Shown here piece after piece: positions 15,260 through 22,921 of a stretch of 32,792 nt of DNA (its first letter is position 1; each line of letters starts with the position of its first letter). The position numbers were made by a program, and so were the translations under genes. Source of the stretch: Streptomyces kronopolitis (GTDB lineage Bacteria; Actinomycetota; Actinomycetes; Streptomycetales; Streptomycetaceae); contig NZ_BMND01000052.1 in the NCBI RefSeq assembly GCF_014646275.1, positions 1-32,792 of the forward strand, written 5' to 3'. Below the pieces are notes generated by a model, which worked only from the letters and a program-made list of their open reading frames with translations, was not told the DNA's origin and did not search any database.

Positions 15260-16036
15260 ATGGCCAAGCGAATCGACGTCAGCGGCCTCTCCGCGTACTA
15301 CGGCAGCCACAAGGCCATCGACGACATCTCGATGACGGTCGAGCCGCGCTCCGTGACGGCCTTCATCGGCCCGTCCGGCTGCGGCAAGTCGACCTTCCTG
15401 CGCACCCTGAACCGGATGCACGAGGTCACCCCCGGCGGCCGCGTCGAGGGCAAGGTGATGCTCGACGACGAGAACCTCTACGGCTCCGGGGTCGACCCGG
15501 TGGCCGTCCGCCGCACCGTCGGCATGGTCTTCCAGCGCCCCAACCCGTTCCCCACGATGTCGATCTTCGACAATGTCGCGGCCGGTCTGCGGCTCAACGG
15601 CTCGTACAAGAAGAGCGAGCTGAAGGACATCGTCGAGCGGTCCCTCAAGGGCGCCAACCTGTGGAACGAGGTCAAGGACCGGCTGAACAAGCCCGGTTCG
15701 GGCCTGTCCGGCGGCCAGCAGCAGCGGCTGTGCATCGCCCGCGCCATCGCGGTCGAGCCGCAGGTGCTGCTGATGGACGAGCCGTGCTCCGCCCTCGACC
15801 CGATCTCCACCCTCGCCATCGAGGACCTGATCGGCGAGCTGAAGGAGCGCTTCACGATCGTCATCGTGACGCACAACATGCAGCAGGCCGCGCGCGTCTC
15901 GGACCGTACGGCGTTCTTCAACCTCGCCGCGGTCGGTCAGCCCGGCAAGCTGGTCGAGATCGACGAGACCGAGCGGATCTTCTCCAACCCCTCGGTCCAG
16001 GCCACGGAGGACTACATCTCCGGCCGCTTCGGCTGA
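15260..16036 (+). CDS. pstB: PstB, Pst phosphate ABC transporter ATPase
   Basis: Cytoplasmic ATPase, 258 aa, that powers phosphate import through PstC-PstA. Walker A is GPSGCGKST (37-45), the Q-loop is VFQRPNPFPTM (90-100, with the PNPFP typical of PstB), the signature is LSGGQQQR (149-156), Walker B is VLLMDEP (169-175) and the switch His is H205 (VTHN). ATG 15260 gives the usual PstB N terminus MAKRIDVSGL; GTG 15251 is an in-frame alternative. Last gene of the operon, ended by the hairpin at 16048-16072. Confidence 0.98.
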   Translation: MAKRIDVSGLSAYYGSHKAIDDISMTVEPRSVTAFIGPSGCGKSTFLRTLNRMHEVTPGGRVEGKVMLDDENLYGSGVDPVAVRRTVGMVFQRPNPFPTMSIFDNVAAGLRLNGSYKKSELKDIVERSLKGANLWNEVKDRLNKPGSGLSGGQQQRLCIARAIAVEPQVLLMDEPCSALDPISTLAIEDLIGELKERFTIVIVTHNMQQAARVSDRTAFFNLAAVGQPGKLVEIDETERIFSNPSVQATEDYISGRFG

Positions 16037-16047
16037 GCCGCGCGCGT

Positions 16048-16072
16048 GCCCCGGCCGGCGACCGGCCGGGGC
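16048..16072 (+). terminator. pst operon terminator
   Basis: Eleven-bp perfect stem, arms 16048-16058 and 16062-16072, loop CGA. It lies 12 bases after the pstB stop codon. Confidence 0.85.
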
Positions 16073-16123
16073 CGCCCCCTCCACGTCCTGCGGTGCTGCA
16101 TGGCGGTGCCACCGCACGACGAA

Positions 16124-16153
16124 GGGCCCGCCCCTCTTCCCGGGGGCGGGCCC
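16124..16153 (-). terminator. Terminator of the pit operon (possibly bidirectional)
   Basis: Eleven-bp stem, arms 16124-16134 and 16143-16153, loop of eight bases, between the converging pstB and pit genes. Read on the minus strand it follows the pit stop by about 33 bases. It can also back up pst termination in the other direction. Confidence 0.8.
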
Positions 16154-16185
16154 ATTGCCGTGTCGTGCAGCGTCGTGCGGAGCCG

Positions 16186-17184
16186 TCAGCCGAAGGCCAG
16201 CGCGACGAGCCAGTACGAGAACGCCGCGACCAGCGCCGCGGCCGGCATGGTGATGAACCAGCCCATCACGATGTTCTTGGCGACGCCCCAGCGCACCGCG
16301 CGCGGGCGCTTGGTGGAGCCGACGCCCATGATCGCGGAGGTGATGACATGGGTCGTGGAGATCGGGGCCTGGAACATGAACGACGCGGTGTACATGACCG
16401 AGGCGGCCGTGGTCTCCGCGGCGAAGCCCTGCGGGGGGTCCAGCTCGATGATCCGGCGGCCCAGGGTGCGCATGATGCGCCAGCCGCCCGCGTACGTACC
16501 GAGCGAGAGGGTGAGCGCACAGGCCAGCTTGACCCAGATCGGGATCGCGGCGTTGGGCTCCTCGGCGTCGGCGATGACCAGGGCCATCACGACGACACCC
16601 ATGGTCTTCTGGGCGTCCTGCAGGCCGTGGCCGAGCGCCATACCGGCCGCGGACACCGTCTGGGCTATGCGGAAGCCGCGCTTGGCCTTGTGCGGGTTCG
16701 ACTTCCGGAAGAGCCACAGGATCGCGACCATCACCAGGTAGCCGAGCACCAGGCCGACGACCGGCGACAGGAACATCGGCAGGACGACCTTCTCGACCAC
16801 CCCGGACCAGATCACGGTGGTGCCACCGGCCAGCGCGGCGCCGACCATGCCGCCGAAGAGCGCGTGCGAGGACGACGAGGGCAGGCCGAAGTACCAGGTG
16901 ACCAGGTTCCAGACCACCGCACCCACCAGCGCGGCGAAGAGGATGCCCATCCCCTTGCTGCCGTGGGGAGTGGCGATCAGCCCCTCGCTGACCGTCTTGG
17001 CGACCCCGCTGCCGAGGAAGGCACCGGCGAGGTTCATCACGGCGGCCATCGCCAGCGCCGCCCGCGGGGTCAGCGCCCGGGTCGAGACCGAGGTCGCGAT
17101 GGCGTTGGCGGAGTCATGGAAGCCGTTGGTGTACGTGAATCCGAGCGCGACCGCAATGGTCACGATGAGCGCGAAGGTGTCCAT
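16186..17184 (-). CDS. pit: Pit-type low-affinity inorganic phosphate transporter
   Basis: Polytopic membrane protein, 332 aa, of the PiT family, which imports metal-phosphate with protons. The family signature GFTYTNGFHDSANAIATSVS lies at residues 15-34, and the internally repeated second half carries APISTTHVITSAIMGVG (about 270-286). About ten membrane segments are visible. It is the second gene of an operon with the PhoU-like gene, nine bases apart, an arrangement common for Pit. It converges with pstSCAB, placing high- and low-affinity uptake side by side. Confidence 0.96.
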   Translation of the reverse strand: MDTFALIVTIAVALGFTYTNGFHDSANAIATSVSTRALTPRAALAMAAVMNLAGAFLGSGVAKTVSEGLIATPHGSKGMGILFAALVGAVVWNLVTWYFGLPSSSSHALFGGMVGAALAGGTTVIWSGVVEKVVLPMFLSPVVGLVLGYLVMVAILWLFRKSNPHKAKRGFRIAQTVSAAGMALGHGLQDAQKTMGVVVMALVIADAEEPNAAIPIWVKLACALTLSLGTYAGGWRIMRTLGRRIIELDPPQGFAAETTAASVMYTASFMFQAPISTTHVITSAIMGVGSTKRPRAVRWGVAKNIVMGWFITMPAAALVAAFSYWLVALAFG

Positions 17185-17193
17185 GGGAGGCGC

Positions 17194-17814
17194 TCAGGAC
17201 TCCTTGACCGCGATGGTCTCGACCGTGTTGGCGACGTGCTCGAACGCGTCCGCCGCCTCTTCCAGGATGTCCACGATCTGCTTGAGCTTGAGGACCTCGA
17301 TGGCGTCGTACTTGCCGTTGAAGAGGTGCGCCAGCAGCTTGCGGTGAATCTGGTCGGCCTGGTTCTCCAGCCGGTTGACCTCGATCCAGTACTCGGTGAG
17401 GTTGGTCATCGTCCGCAGATGCGGCATGGCCTCGGCGGTCAGCTCGGCCGCCCGCGCCAGCACCTCGATCTGCTGGTCGACGCCCTTGGGGAGCTCCTCG
17501 ACCTTGTAGAGGACGACCAGGTCGACCGCCTCTTCCATGAAGTCCATGATGTCGTCGAGCGACGAGGCGAGGTTGTAGATGTCCTCGCGGTCGAACGGCG
17601 TGATGAACGAGGAGTTCAGCTGGTGGAAGATCGCGTGGGTCGCGTCGTCCCCCGCGTGCTCCGCCGCCCGCATCCGCTCAGCGATCTCCGCCCGGGCCGA
17701 GGCGTCGGCCCCGAGCAGTTCCATCAGGAGCTTCGAGCCGGTGACGATGTTGTCCGCGGAGGCGGCGAACATGTCGTAGAAGCTCGTCTCCCTGGGGGTC
17801 AGACGAAAGCGCAC
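17194..17814 (-). CDS. PhoU-like DUF47 protein (Pit accessory), 206 aa
   Basis: Helical cytoplasmic protein of the DUF47/PhoU-like group, usually encoded with Pit and thought to regulate its transport. Characteristic parts are FYDMFAASADNIVTGSKLLM (12-31), ERMRAAEHAGDDATHAIFHQ (45-64) and FITPFDREDIYNLASSLDDI (69-88), the last being the conserved FDREDI metal-binding region. Start GTG 17814 follows GAGGA at good spacing. First gene of the operon with pit. The upstream region is shared with divergent csoR; no obvious PHO box was found there. Confidence 0.93.
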   Translation of the reverse strand: MRFRLTPRETSFYDMFAASADNIVTGSKLLMELLGADASARAEIAERMRAAEHAGDDATHAIFHQLNSSFITPFDREDIYNLASSLDDIMDFMEEAVDLVVLYKVEELPKGVDQQIEVLARAAELTAEAMPHLRTMTNLTEYWIEVNRLENQADQIHRKLLAHLFNGKYDAIEVLKLKQIVDILEEAADAFEHVANTVETIAVKES

Positions 17815-17956
17815 GTGAAATCCTCGGGGTACATCGGATTCGGTCGGGTTGATGCTAGGCGCATCATCCAGCCACAGCTAACCGGCATTCCTTCAGTGTC
17901 GCCCATCGTGCAGCATGCTCTGCACGGGGTACCACGGGTGCCCGTAAAGTTCGGTA

Positions 17957-17981
17957 CCATATACCCACCAGGGGTATATGG
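17957..17981 (+). promoter_or_regulatory. CsoR operator
   Basis: Ten-base perfect inverted repeat CCATATACCC (17957-17966) and GGGTATATGG (17972-17981) around five bases. The core ATACCC...GGGTAT matches the known CsoR consensus. It lies 27 bases before the csoR start and just upstream of a possible -10 TAGATA (17987-17992). This fits autorepression relieved by Cu(I). It also lies in the region shared with the phoU-like/pit operon. Confidence 0.9.
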
Positions 17982-18007
17982 ACGCCTAGATAGCAGGGGA
18001 GACGGCC

Positions 18008-18424
18008 ATGACGACCATGGACGCCGACACCGACGGCGGCACCGCAGCACCCGCCGCCCGCGCCACCCCGCAGCCGGACTCCGACCACCGAGGCGACGCC
18101 CAAACCGTGACCGATAACGCAGAGACTGCCCCCGCGGTCGGCCCGCACGGCTACGCACAGCAGAAAGACGCACACATCAAGCGACTGCGCAGGATCGAGG
18201 GACAGATCCGCGGACTGCAGCGGATGCTCGAAGAGGATGTGTACTGCATCGACATACTCACCCAGGTCTCGGCGAGCACCAAGGGCCTGCAGTCCTTCGG
18301 TCTCCAGCTCCTGGAGGAGCACCTGCGGCACTGCGTCGCCGACGCGGCCGTCCAGGGACCCGAGGCCATCGACGCCAAGGTCCAGGAGGCGACCAAGGCG
18401 ATCGAGCGGATGCTGCGCACCTGA
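18008..18424 (+). CDS. csoR: CsoR, copper-sensing transcriptional repressor
   Basis: All-helical DNA-binding repressor of the CsoR/RcnR family, 138 aa, released from DNA by Cu(I). The metal triad is Cys80 (EDVYCIDIL), His105 and Cys109 (EEHLRHC); its spacing of 25 and 4 is the same as the Streptomyces lividans CsoR ligands Cys75, His100 and Cys104. DNA-contact residues lie in HIKRLRRIEGQIRGLQRML (56-74). The first 50 residues are a long Ala/Thr/Asp-rich tail without known function. ATG 18008 is used; an ATG at 18017 is possible. A perfect operator precedes the gene. The copZ/copA targets are not in the window. Confidence 0.95.
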   Translation: MTTMDADTDGGTAAPAARATPQPDSDHRGDAQTVTDNAETAPAVGPHGYAQQKDAHIKRLRRIEGQIRGLQRMLEEDVYCIDILTQVSASTKGLQSFGLQLLEEHLRHCVADAAVQGPEAIDAKVQEATKAIERMLRT

Positions 18425-18460
18425 GCCGGCCGGCCTTCCGGGCGGCCCGGCCGCGCGCTG

Positions 18461-18670
18461 CTAGCCGGGGGGACGCCCCGCCGGCCCGAGCGGCGGCACC
18501 GGCTGCGCGCGCCCGCCGTCCTCCCCGTCGACCTCCAGCACCTCGTCGATACGGTCCGGGCTGAGCCGATCCTCGCTCGCGGCCGCCGCCGCGATCATCA
18601 ACTCACCGGTCAGGTCGATCTCGACGAGGGCGACGTGGTCCTGAACCGTCGCCGGGCGGTGTCCGGCCAC
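18461..18670 (-). CDS. Small conserved protein of unknown function, 69 aa
   Basis: Small acidic cytoplasmic protein. The core ALVEIDLTGELMIAAAAASE (13-32), then RLSPDRIDEVLEVD (34-47), looks like a compact strand-helix unit; I recall similar short proteins in other Streptomyces but cannot name a family. The C terminus is Gly/Pro-rich. GTG 18670 was chosen because AGGAGG lies eight bases upstream; the longer frame to 18757 has no such site. It converges with csoR. Confidence 0.65.
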   Translation of the reverse strand: MAGHRPATVQDHVALVEIDLTGELMIAAAAASEDRLSPDRIDEVLEVDGEDGGRAQPVPPLGPAGRPPG

Positions 18671-18818
18671 GTACAACACCTCCTCCTTCGAGCGCCTTCC
18701 CACGCCTCCGGTGGTTACCGTCAGCGTAAAGAGCGGCGCACACTCCGCGCATGGCACGGATGGACCATTTCCGGCTGCCCGCCCGCACCCCGTCCTGCGA
18801 CCGGCCGCCGCGACCGCC

Positions 18819-19685
18819 CTACGGCGTGGCCGAGGCGACCCTTCCCGTATAGATGTCGCGCTCGTCAGGAAGCTGCACCGCGATGCCGGTGCCGAAACCG
18901 GACAGCTCCGTGGTGGAGACCACCGCCGCGCCCTGCGGTGCGCCGTTGGCGAAGCGGAACCACTGGCGCACCCTGCGCAGCCGGCCGGCCCGGTCCAGAT
19001 ACACCTCGAACGGCACCTCGTCGGTGGTGAATCCTTCCTCCGCCGCGACCAGCGCGGACCGGGTACGCGACGACGCCGCCTGGGCGGCCGCCTGGATGTC
19101 CGTCACCCCCCGATAGTGCCGCACGATGACCCCGTCCACCCGCTCTTCGCCCTGATATGTCACATTCCGTGCGCCACGCAGGAGTTCGGCGGCGGCCAGC
19201 GGATCGGTCGCACCGCCGGTGACCAGGTTCCCGTCGGCGAGCGAGGCGGTGGCGACCCGTACCCATTTGTCGGCGGGCACCCCGGCGCCGCGGTTCTTCA
19301 TGAACAGCGCACCGGGCGCGAGGATCTCGGTGACCGGCTGATGGCCGCCGCCGGCCCGGCCCGCCGGATCGGGCAGTACGACGCGCAGCCGCCCGGTGCT
19401 GGTGGCGAAGTCGTAGCCGCCGGTGCCGCGGATGGCGACGCGGGTGCCGCCGCTCACGGTCTCCATGGACGTCACGACCCGGGCGGAGCGGGCCCGCAGC
19501 AGCGCGTCGGCACTGGCCCGCACGTCCCTGGCGGCAGCGGCGGGGCCCCGGCCGGGCGGCTCCTGGTCGTCGGCCGCGGCGCCGTCCGGGGAGCAGCCCG
19601 TCGTCAGCAGCCCGACCGCCAGCCCCGTCCCGCACGCCATGGCCACGACGGCCGCGCCGCCGCCTCGCCTGTCCTGCACCACCAT
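18819..19685 (-). CDS. Secreted lipoprotein, LppX/LolA-like, 288 aa
   Basis: Exported lipoprotein: signal peptide with lipobox LTTGC, Cys31 (GLAVGLLTTGCSPDG). The mature part starts with a helix (RDVRASADALLRARSARVVT) and is beta-rich: SMETVSGGTRVAIRGTGGYD, then FATSTGRLRVVLPD. It ends with KWVRVATA-type and EVYLDRAGRLRRVRQWFRF strands, as in the LppX/LprG/LolA-like half-barrel family that binds lipids. Ligand unknown. ATG 19685 follows GAGGGGG at slightly long spacing. Divergent from the small Cys-rich gene at 19857. Confidence 0.82.
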   Translation of the reverse strand: MVVQDRRGGGAAVVAMACGTGLAVGLLTTGCSPDGAAADDQEPPGRGPAAAARDVRASADALLRARSARVVTSMETVSGGTRVAIRGTGGYDFATSTGRLRVVLPDPAGRAGGGHQPVTEILAPGALFMKNRGAGVPADKWVRVATASLADGNLVTGGATDPLAAAELLRGARNVTYQGEERVDGVIVRHYRGVTDIQAAAQAASSRTRSALVAAEEGFTTDEVPFEVYLDRAGRLRRVRQWFRFANGAPQGAAVVSTTELSGFGTGIAVQLPDERDIYTGRVASATP

Positions 19686-19856
19686 CGCGTACGAGCCCCC
19701 TCGGCCGCTGTCTTCGGGAACGGCCTGGGCCGGCCGGTCCGCTCGGGTGGGCCGGACGGTGCGCCACCGCCGCATCGTGCGTTCCGCCGACCGATCCGTT
19801 CAACGAGTGGCGAGGGGGCTCGTCACGCACCGCCGGACGGGGCGTAGCGTGGCGGC

Positions 19857-20036
19857 GTGCCCGACCGAACGCCCCACACGACCTCCACCACCGAGCGCGG
19901 GTCCTTCTGCAGCGCCCGCTGCGACTGCGGCTGGCGGGGGCCGGCCCGGCGCGCCCGCTCGCAGGCGCGTACGGACGCCGAGCGCCATCTGGTGGACGCC
20001 GGGGCGGGCACCGCTGCGCACCGCCGGATGGAATGA
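19857..20036 (+). CDS. Small Cys-rich basic protein, 59 aa
   Basis: Short GTG-started frame. The central motif SFCSARCDCGWRGPARRARS (16-35) holds three cysteines as C-x3-C-x-C next to a Trp and an Arg-rich helix, followed by RTDAERHLVDA. This resembles small zinc-binding or DUF-type proteins of Streptomyces with a CDCGWRGP core, which I recall but cannot name. Codons are GC-saturated at the third position across the core, supporting real coding. No strong ribosome site is visible. It starts about 170 bases from the divergent lipoprotein gene. Confidence 0.6.
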   Translation: MPDRTPHTTSTTERGSFCSARCDCGWRGPARRARSQARTDAERHLVDAGAGTAAHRRME

Positions 20037-20094
20037 GGAACTCCGTTCCGGGAACCCCCCGCGCCCGTACGGCATCTGCCTAGGAGGGGAGGCA

Positions 20095-20274
20095 ATGCCC
20101 GCCACCGGTAACGGACTTCGGGCCGCTACCGGACAGCGCAGGACAGGACCGGGCACAGCGGTACGCGGGGCAGCGCGCCGCCGCATCAGCCTCCTCGGCA
20201 CACGCCCCGTACCTCTGCCGTCCCTCGGCGGGCGGGGCCGACCGGACGACATCGAGGGGGATTCATCCCAGTGA
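20095..20274 (+). CDS. Possible 59-aa ORF coupled to the FAD oxidase gene
   Basis: The frame begins ATG 20095 right after TAGGAGGGGAGG, the strongest ribosome site of the area. It ends with TGA at 20272-20274, overlapping the GTG start of the FAD oxidase by four bases. The product is Arg/Gly/Pro-rich with no domain. About a quarter of its codons end in A or T, unlike real genes nearby, so it may be a leader ORF that couples translation rather than a functional protein, or chance. Confidence 0.35.
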   Translation: MPATGNGLRAATGQRRTGPGTAVRGAARRRISLLGTRPVPLPSLGGRGRPDDIEGDSSQ

Positions 20275-21872
20275 AGCGGCGCACACTCCTACAGGTCGGC
20301 GGCGGACTGGCGGCGACGTCGGTCGCCTGGGCCACCGGCTGCGACACCAAGACCGGCACGGCGGGTGCGGCGTCCTCCGCCTCCGCCACGGGGACCGCGA
20401 ACAGCGTCGGCGCGGTGCAGAACACCGCGGCCGTCGCCGGCGGGGCCTCCCGGGCCTCCTGGACCGCGCTCGCCAAGAGCCTGGACGGCAAGCTGATACG
20501 GGCGTCGGACGCTGCCTACGCGACCGCCCGCCGTCTCTACAACACCCGCTACGACACGCTGAAGCCGTCGGCCATCGCCTACGTCAAGCACCCGGCGGAC
20601 ATCGCCGAGTGCCTGTCCTTCGCCCGGCGGCACGACACCCCGGTGGCCATCCGCAGCGGCGGCCACTCCTACGCGGGCTGGTCCAGCGGCAACAACAAGC
20701 TCATCATCGACGTCTCCGCGCTGTCCAAGGTCGGCGCACCCTCGGGCGGCGTCACCCGCATCGGCGCCGGCGCCAAGCTCATCGACGTCTACGAGGGCCT
20801 GGGCGCGCACGGCGTGACCATACCCGGGGGCTCCTGCCCCACCGTCGGCATATCCGGGCTCACGCTCGGCGGCGGCCACGGCGTGTCCTCCCGCGCCTAC
20901 GGCCTGACCTGCGACAGCCTCGTCGGCGCCACCCTCGTGACGGCCGACGGCAAGACCGTCGACTGCGACAAGGACCGGCACGCCGACCTCTTCTGGGCGC
21001 TGCGCGGCGCCGGCAACGGCAACTTCGGCGTGGTCACCGAACTCCGCTTCCGTACGCATCCGGCGCCCCGCTCGGTGATGGCCTACATGACCTGGCCGTG
21101 GTCGAAGGCCGCGAAGGTGGTGGCGTCCTGGCAGAAGTGGGGCCCCACGCAGGCCGACGAGATATGGTCCGCCTGCCATCTCGACGCCCGCCCCGGCGGC
21201 ACCCCGGGCGTCTCCGTCGCGGCCTTCTCGATGGGCAGCTACGGCGACCTGAAGAACGCCGTCGACAAGCTCGCCGACCAGCCCGGCGGCCCCGGCCCCG
21301 CCACCAGCATCCACCTCACGCCGATCGGCTACCTGGACGCGATGGAGTCGTACGCGGGCTGCTCCTCGAAGTCCACCGCGCAGTGCCACATGCCGGGTTC
21401 GCTGCCCGGGCACACCGCCGCCGGCAAGCTGGGCCGCGAGACCTACGCCGCCCGCTCGCACTTCTTCGACCGCTCGCTGCCGACGGCCGGCATCCGCGCC
21501 CTGATGGACCAGATCGAGCGCGGCGGCCGCAACGGCGTCGGCGGCAATGTGGCCCTGACGGCGCTGGGCGGGGCCATCAACCGCGTCGGCAGCACCGACA
21601 CCGCGTTCGTCCACCGCGGGTCGCGCTTCCTCGCCCAGTACTTGACGTCCTGGGGGGCCGGCGGCTCGTCCACCAAGCAGACGGCGTGGCTGAATTCGTT
21701 CCATGACGCGATGCGCCGCTACTCCTCCGGCGCCGCCTACCAGAACTACACCGACCCGGGCCTGACCGACTGGAAGTCCGCCTACTACGGCTCCGCCGCC
21801 GGCCGGCTCGCGCAGGTCAAGCACACCTACGACCCGCAGCGGCTGTTCAGCAGCTTCCCGCAGGCGCTCTGA
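20271..21872 (+). CDS. Tat-exported BBE-type FAD-dependent oxidase, 533 aa
   Basis: Secreted flavin oxidase of the berberine-bridge-enzyme-like (FAD_binding_4 plus BBE) family, oxidising sugars, alcohols or natural products. The N terminus KRRTLLQVGGGLAATSVAWA is a twin-arginine signal and is followed by TGC, a possible lipobox with Cys24. The PCMH-type FAD domain has AIRSGGHSYAGWSS with His132 and PGGSCPTVGISG with Cys189, the pair that bicovalently holds FAD in this family. The C-terminal BBE segment is YQNYTDPGLTDWKSAYYG, then VKHTYDPQRLFSS. Starts at GTG 20271. Followed by a strong terminator. Confidence 0.92.
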   Translation: MKRRTLLQVGGGLAATSVAWATGCDTKTGTAGAASSASATGTANSVGAVQNTAAVAGGASRASWTALAKSLDGKLIRASDAAYATARRLYNTRYDTLKPSAIAYVKHPADIAECLSFARRHDTPVAIRSGGHSYAGWSSGNNKLIIDVSALSKVGAPSGGVTRIGAGAKLIDVYEGLGAHGVTIPGGSCPTVGISGLTLGGGHGVSSRAYGLTCDSLVGATLVTADGKTVDCDKDRHADLFWALRGAGNGNFGVVTELRFRTHPAPRSVMAYMTWPWSKAAKVVASWQKWGPTQADEIWSACHLDARPGGTPGVSVAAFSMGSYGDLKNAVDKLADQPGGPGPATSIHLTPIGYLDAMESYAGCSSKSTAQCHMPGSLPGHTAAGKLGRETYAARSHFFDRSLPTAGIRALMDQIERGGRNGVGGNVALTALGGAINRVGSTDTAFVHRGSRFLAQYLTSWGAGGSSTKQTAWLNSFHDAMRRYSSGAAYQNYTDPGLTDWKSAYYGSAAGRLAQVKHTYDPQRLFSSFPQAL

Positions 21873-21890
21873 GGCCGCCGGCGGACACAC

Positions 21891-21925
21891 GGACGGCCCG
21901 GCCCCGCGAGGGGTCCGGGCCGTCC
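21891..21925 (+). terminator. Hairpin terminator after the FAD oxidase
   Basis: Outer arms 21891-21901 and 21915-21925 pair over 11 bp. An inner CCCC (21902-21905) and GGGG (21910-21913) extend the stem, closed by a GCGA (GNRA) tetraloop with one bulged T. Lies between two convergent genes. Confidence 0.85.
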
Positions 21926-21990
21926 GCATCCGCCAGGTCGTCATCCCTGCCGACGGGCCGTCAGGCGGCAGTGCCCGCCGGCCGCGACCG

Positions 21991-22716
21991 TCAGGCCGCC
22001 AGATCCTTGTCCCGCTCCTTGTGGCCGGGCTGCATCCCCGAGCCCGCGGCCACCACCCGGCTGCCCTCGGGGGGCGAGCCGTCCCCGTCCGCGCCCTCGA
22101 CGCCCGGGGCCCGCACCAGCCAGGCCAGCTTCGACCCGGCGATCGCCGTCATCAGCGGCACCAGGAGCGCCTGCGCGAGCGGCGCGAGCAGCAGCGCGAC
22201 GGCGGTGCCCAGGGCGAAGCCGCCGATCACGTCCGTCGGATAGTGGACGCCCATGTAGACGCGGCAGAAGCCCTCGGCGAGCGCCAGCCCGATCCCGATC
22301 AGGCCGTACTTGCGGTGCGCGACGAACAGGCCGACACCGACCGCCATGGTGAGCGTCGCGTGGTCGCTGACGAACGAGAAGTCGCTCTTGCCGGGGATCA
22401 GCACCGCCAGGCCGGGGTGGTCCTTGAACGGCCGCGGCCGCTCGACGAACGCCCGGATCGGGATGTTGGCCAGCAGCGCGATGCCCGCGGCCAGCGGCGC
22501 CCAGACCAGCCCCGCGACGGCGGACGGCGCACCGGGCCGGCGGCGCGCGGACCACCAGGCCACCAGGCACAGCACCGCGAGCGCGGCGATGAGGCCGTAC
22601 TCGCCGATGTACTCCATCGCCTTGTTGACCCAGTGGGGGGCGTCCTTCGCGAGGCCGTTGACGCCGTCGAGCACGTCGACGTCGGGATTCGGCCCCTCGA
22701 GTGCGAGTCCAGCCAT
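21991..22716 (-). CDS. PAP2-family membrane phosphatase, 241 aa
   Basis: Integral membrane phosphatase of the PAP2 type, likely acting on lipid pyrophosphates such as undecaprenyl pyrophosphate at the outer face. The three PAP2 motifs are RAFVERPRP (88-96), SDHAT with His119 (117-121, in place of PSGH), and CRVYMGVHYPTDVIGG (151-166) with Arg152, His158 and Asp162. Five or six helices are visible. The C-terminal 45 residues are hydrophilic and charged. The substrate is inferred from family only. The neighbourhood has other wall functions. Confidence 0.88.
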   Translation of the reverse strand: MAGLALEGPNPDVDVLDGVNGLAKDAPHWVNKAMEYIGEYGLIAALAVLCLVAWWSARRRPGAPSAVAGLVWAPLAAGIALLANIPIRAFVERPRPFKDHPGLAVLIPGKSDFSFVSDHATLTMAVGVGLFVAHRKYGLIGIGLALAEGFCRVYMGVHYPTDVIGGFALGTAVALLLAPLAQALLVPLMTAIAGSKLAWLVRAPGVEGADGDGSPPEGSRVVAAGSGMQPGHKERDKDLAA

Positions 22717-22921
22717 CTGCCGCGGCCCCTTATCTTTCGCGCGCGCGAGCGCCTTCGTGTGCTGCCTGCCCCCGTGGTCGTCGAGCGGGTGCTGCTGCGA
22801 TCTCTGCTACGTCCCCACGCCAAGGAAACGCGATGCCCGACCCCGGCGTTCCCTTCTCTACCGGAAGATCACCAGGACGTTATCGAAGCTTGATTCATCA
22901 CTGCAGTTCAGGGCCTCATGT

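Noticed and set aside
13567..15267. Long open minus-strand frame (566 codons) antisense to pstC and pstA
   Set aside because: Product is low-complexity Arg/Gly/Asp/Gln typical of antisense shadows in high-GC DNA; the plus-strand genes are certain.
15661..18117. 818-codon plus-strand open frame across pstB, pit and the PhoU-like gene
   Set aside because: It is a shadow of three well-identified genes and has no domain.
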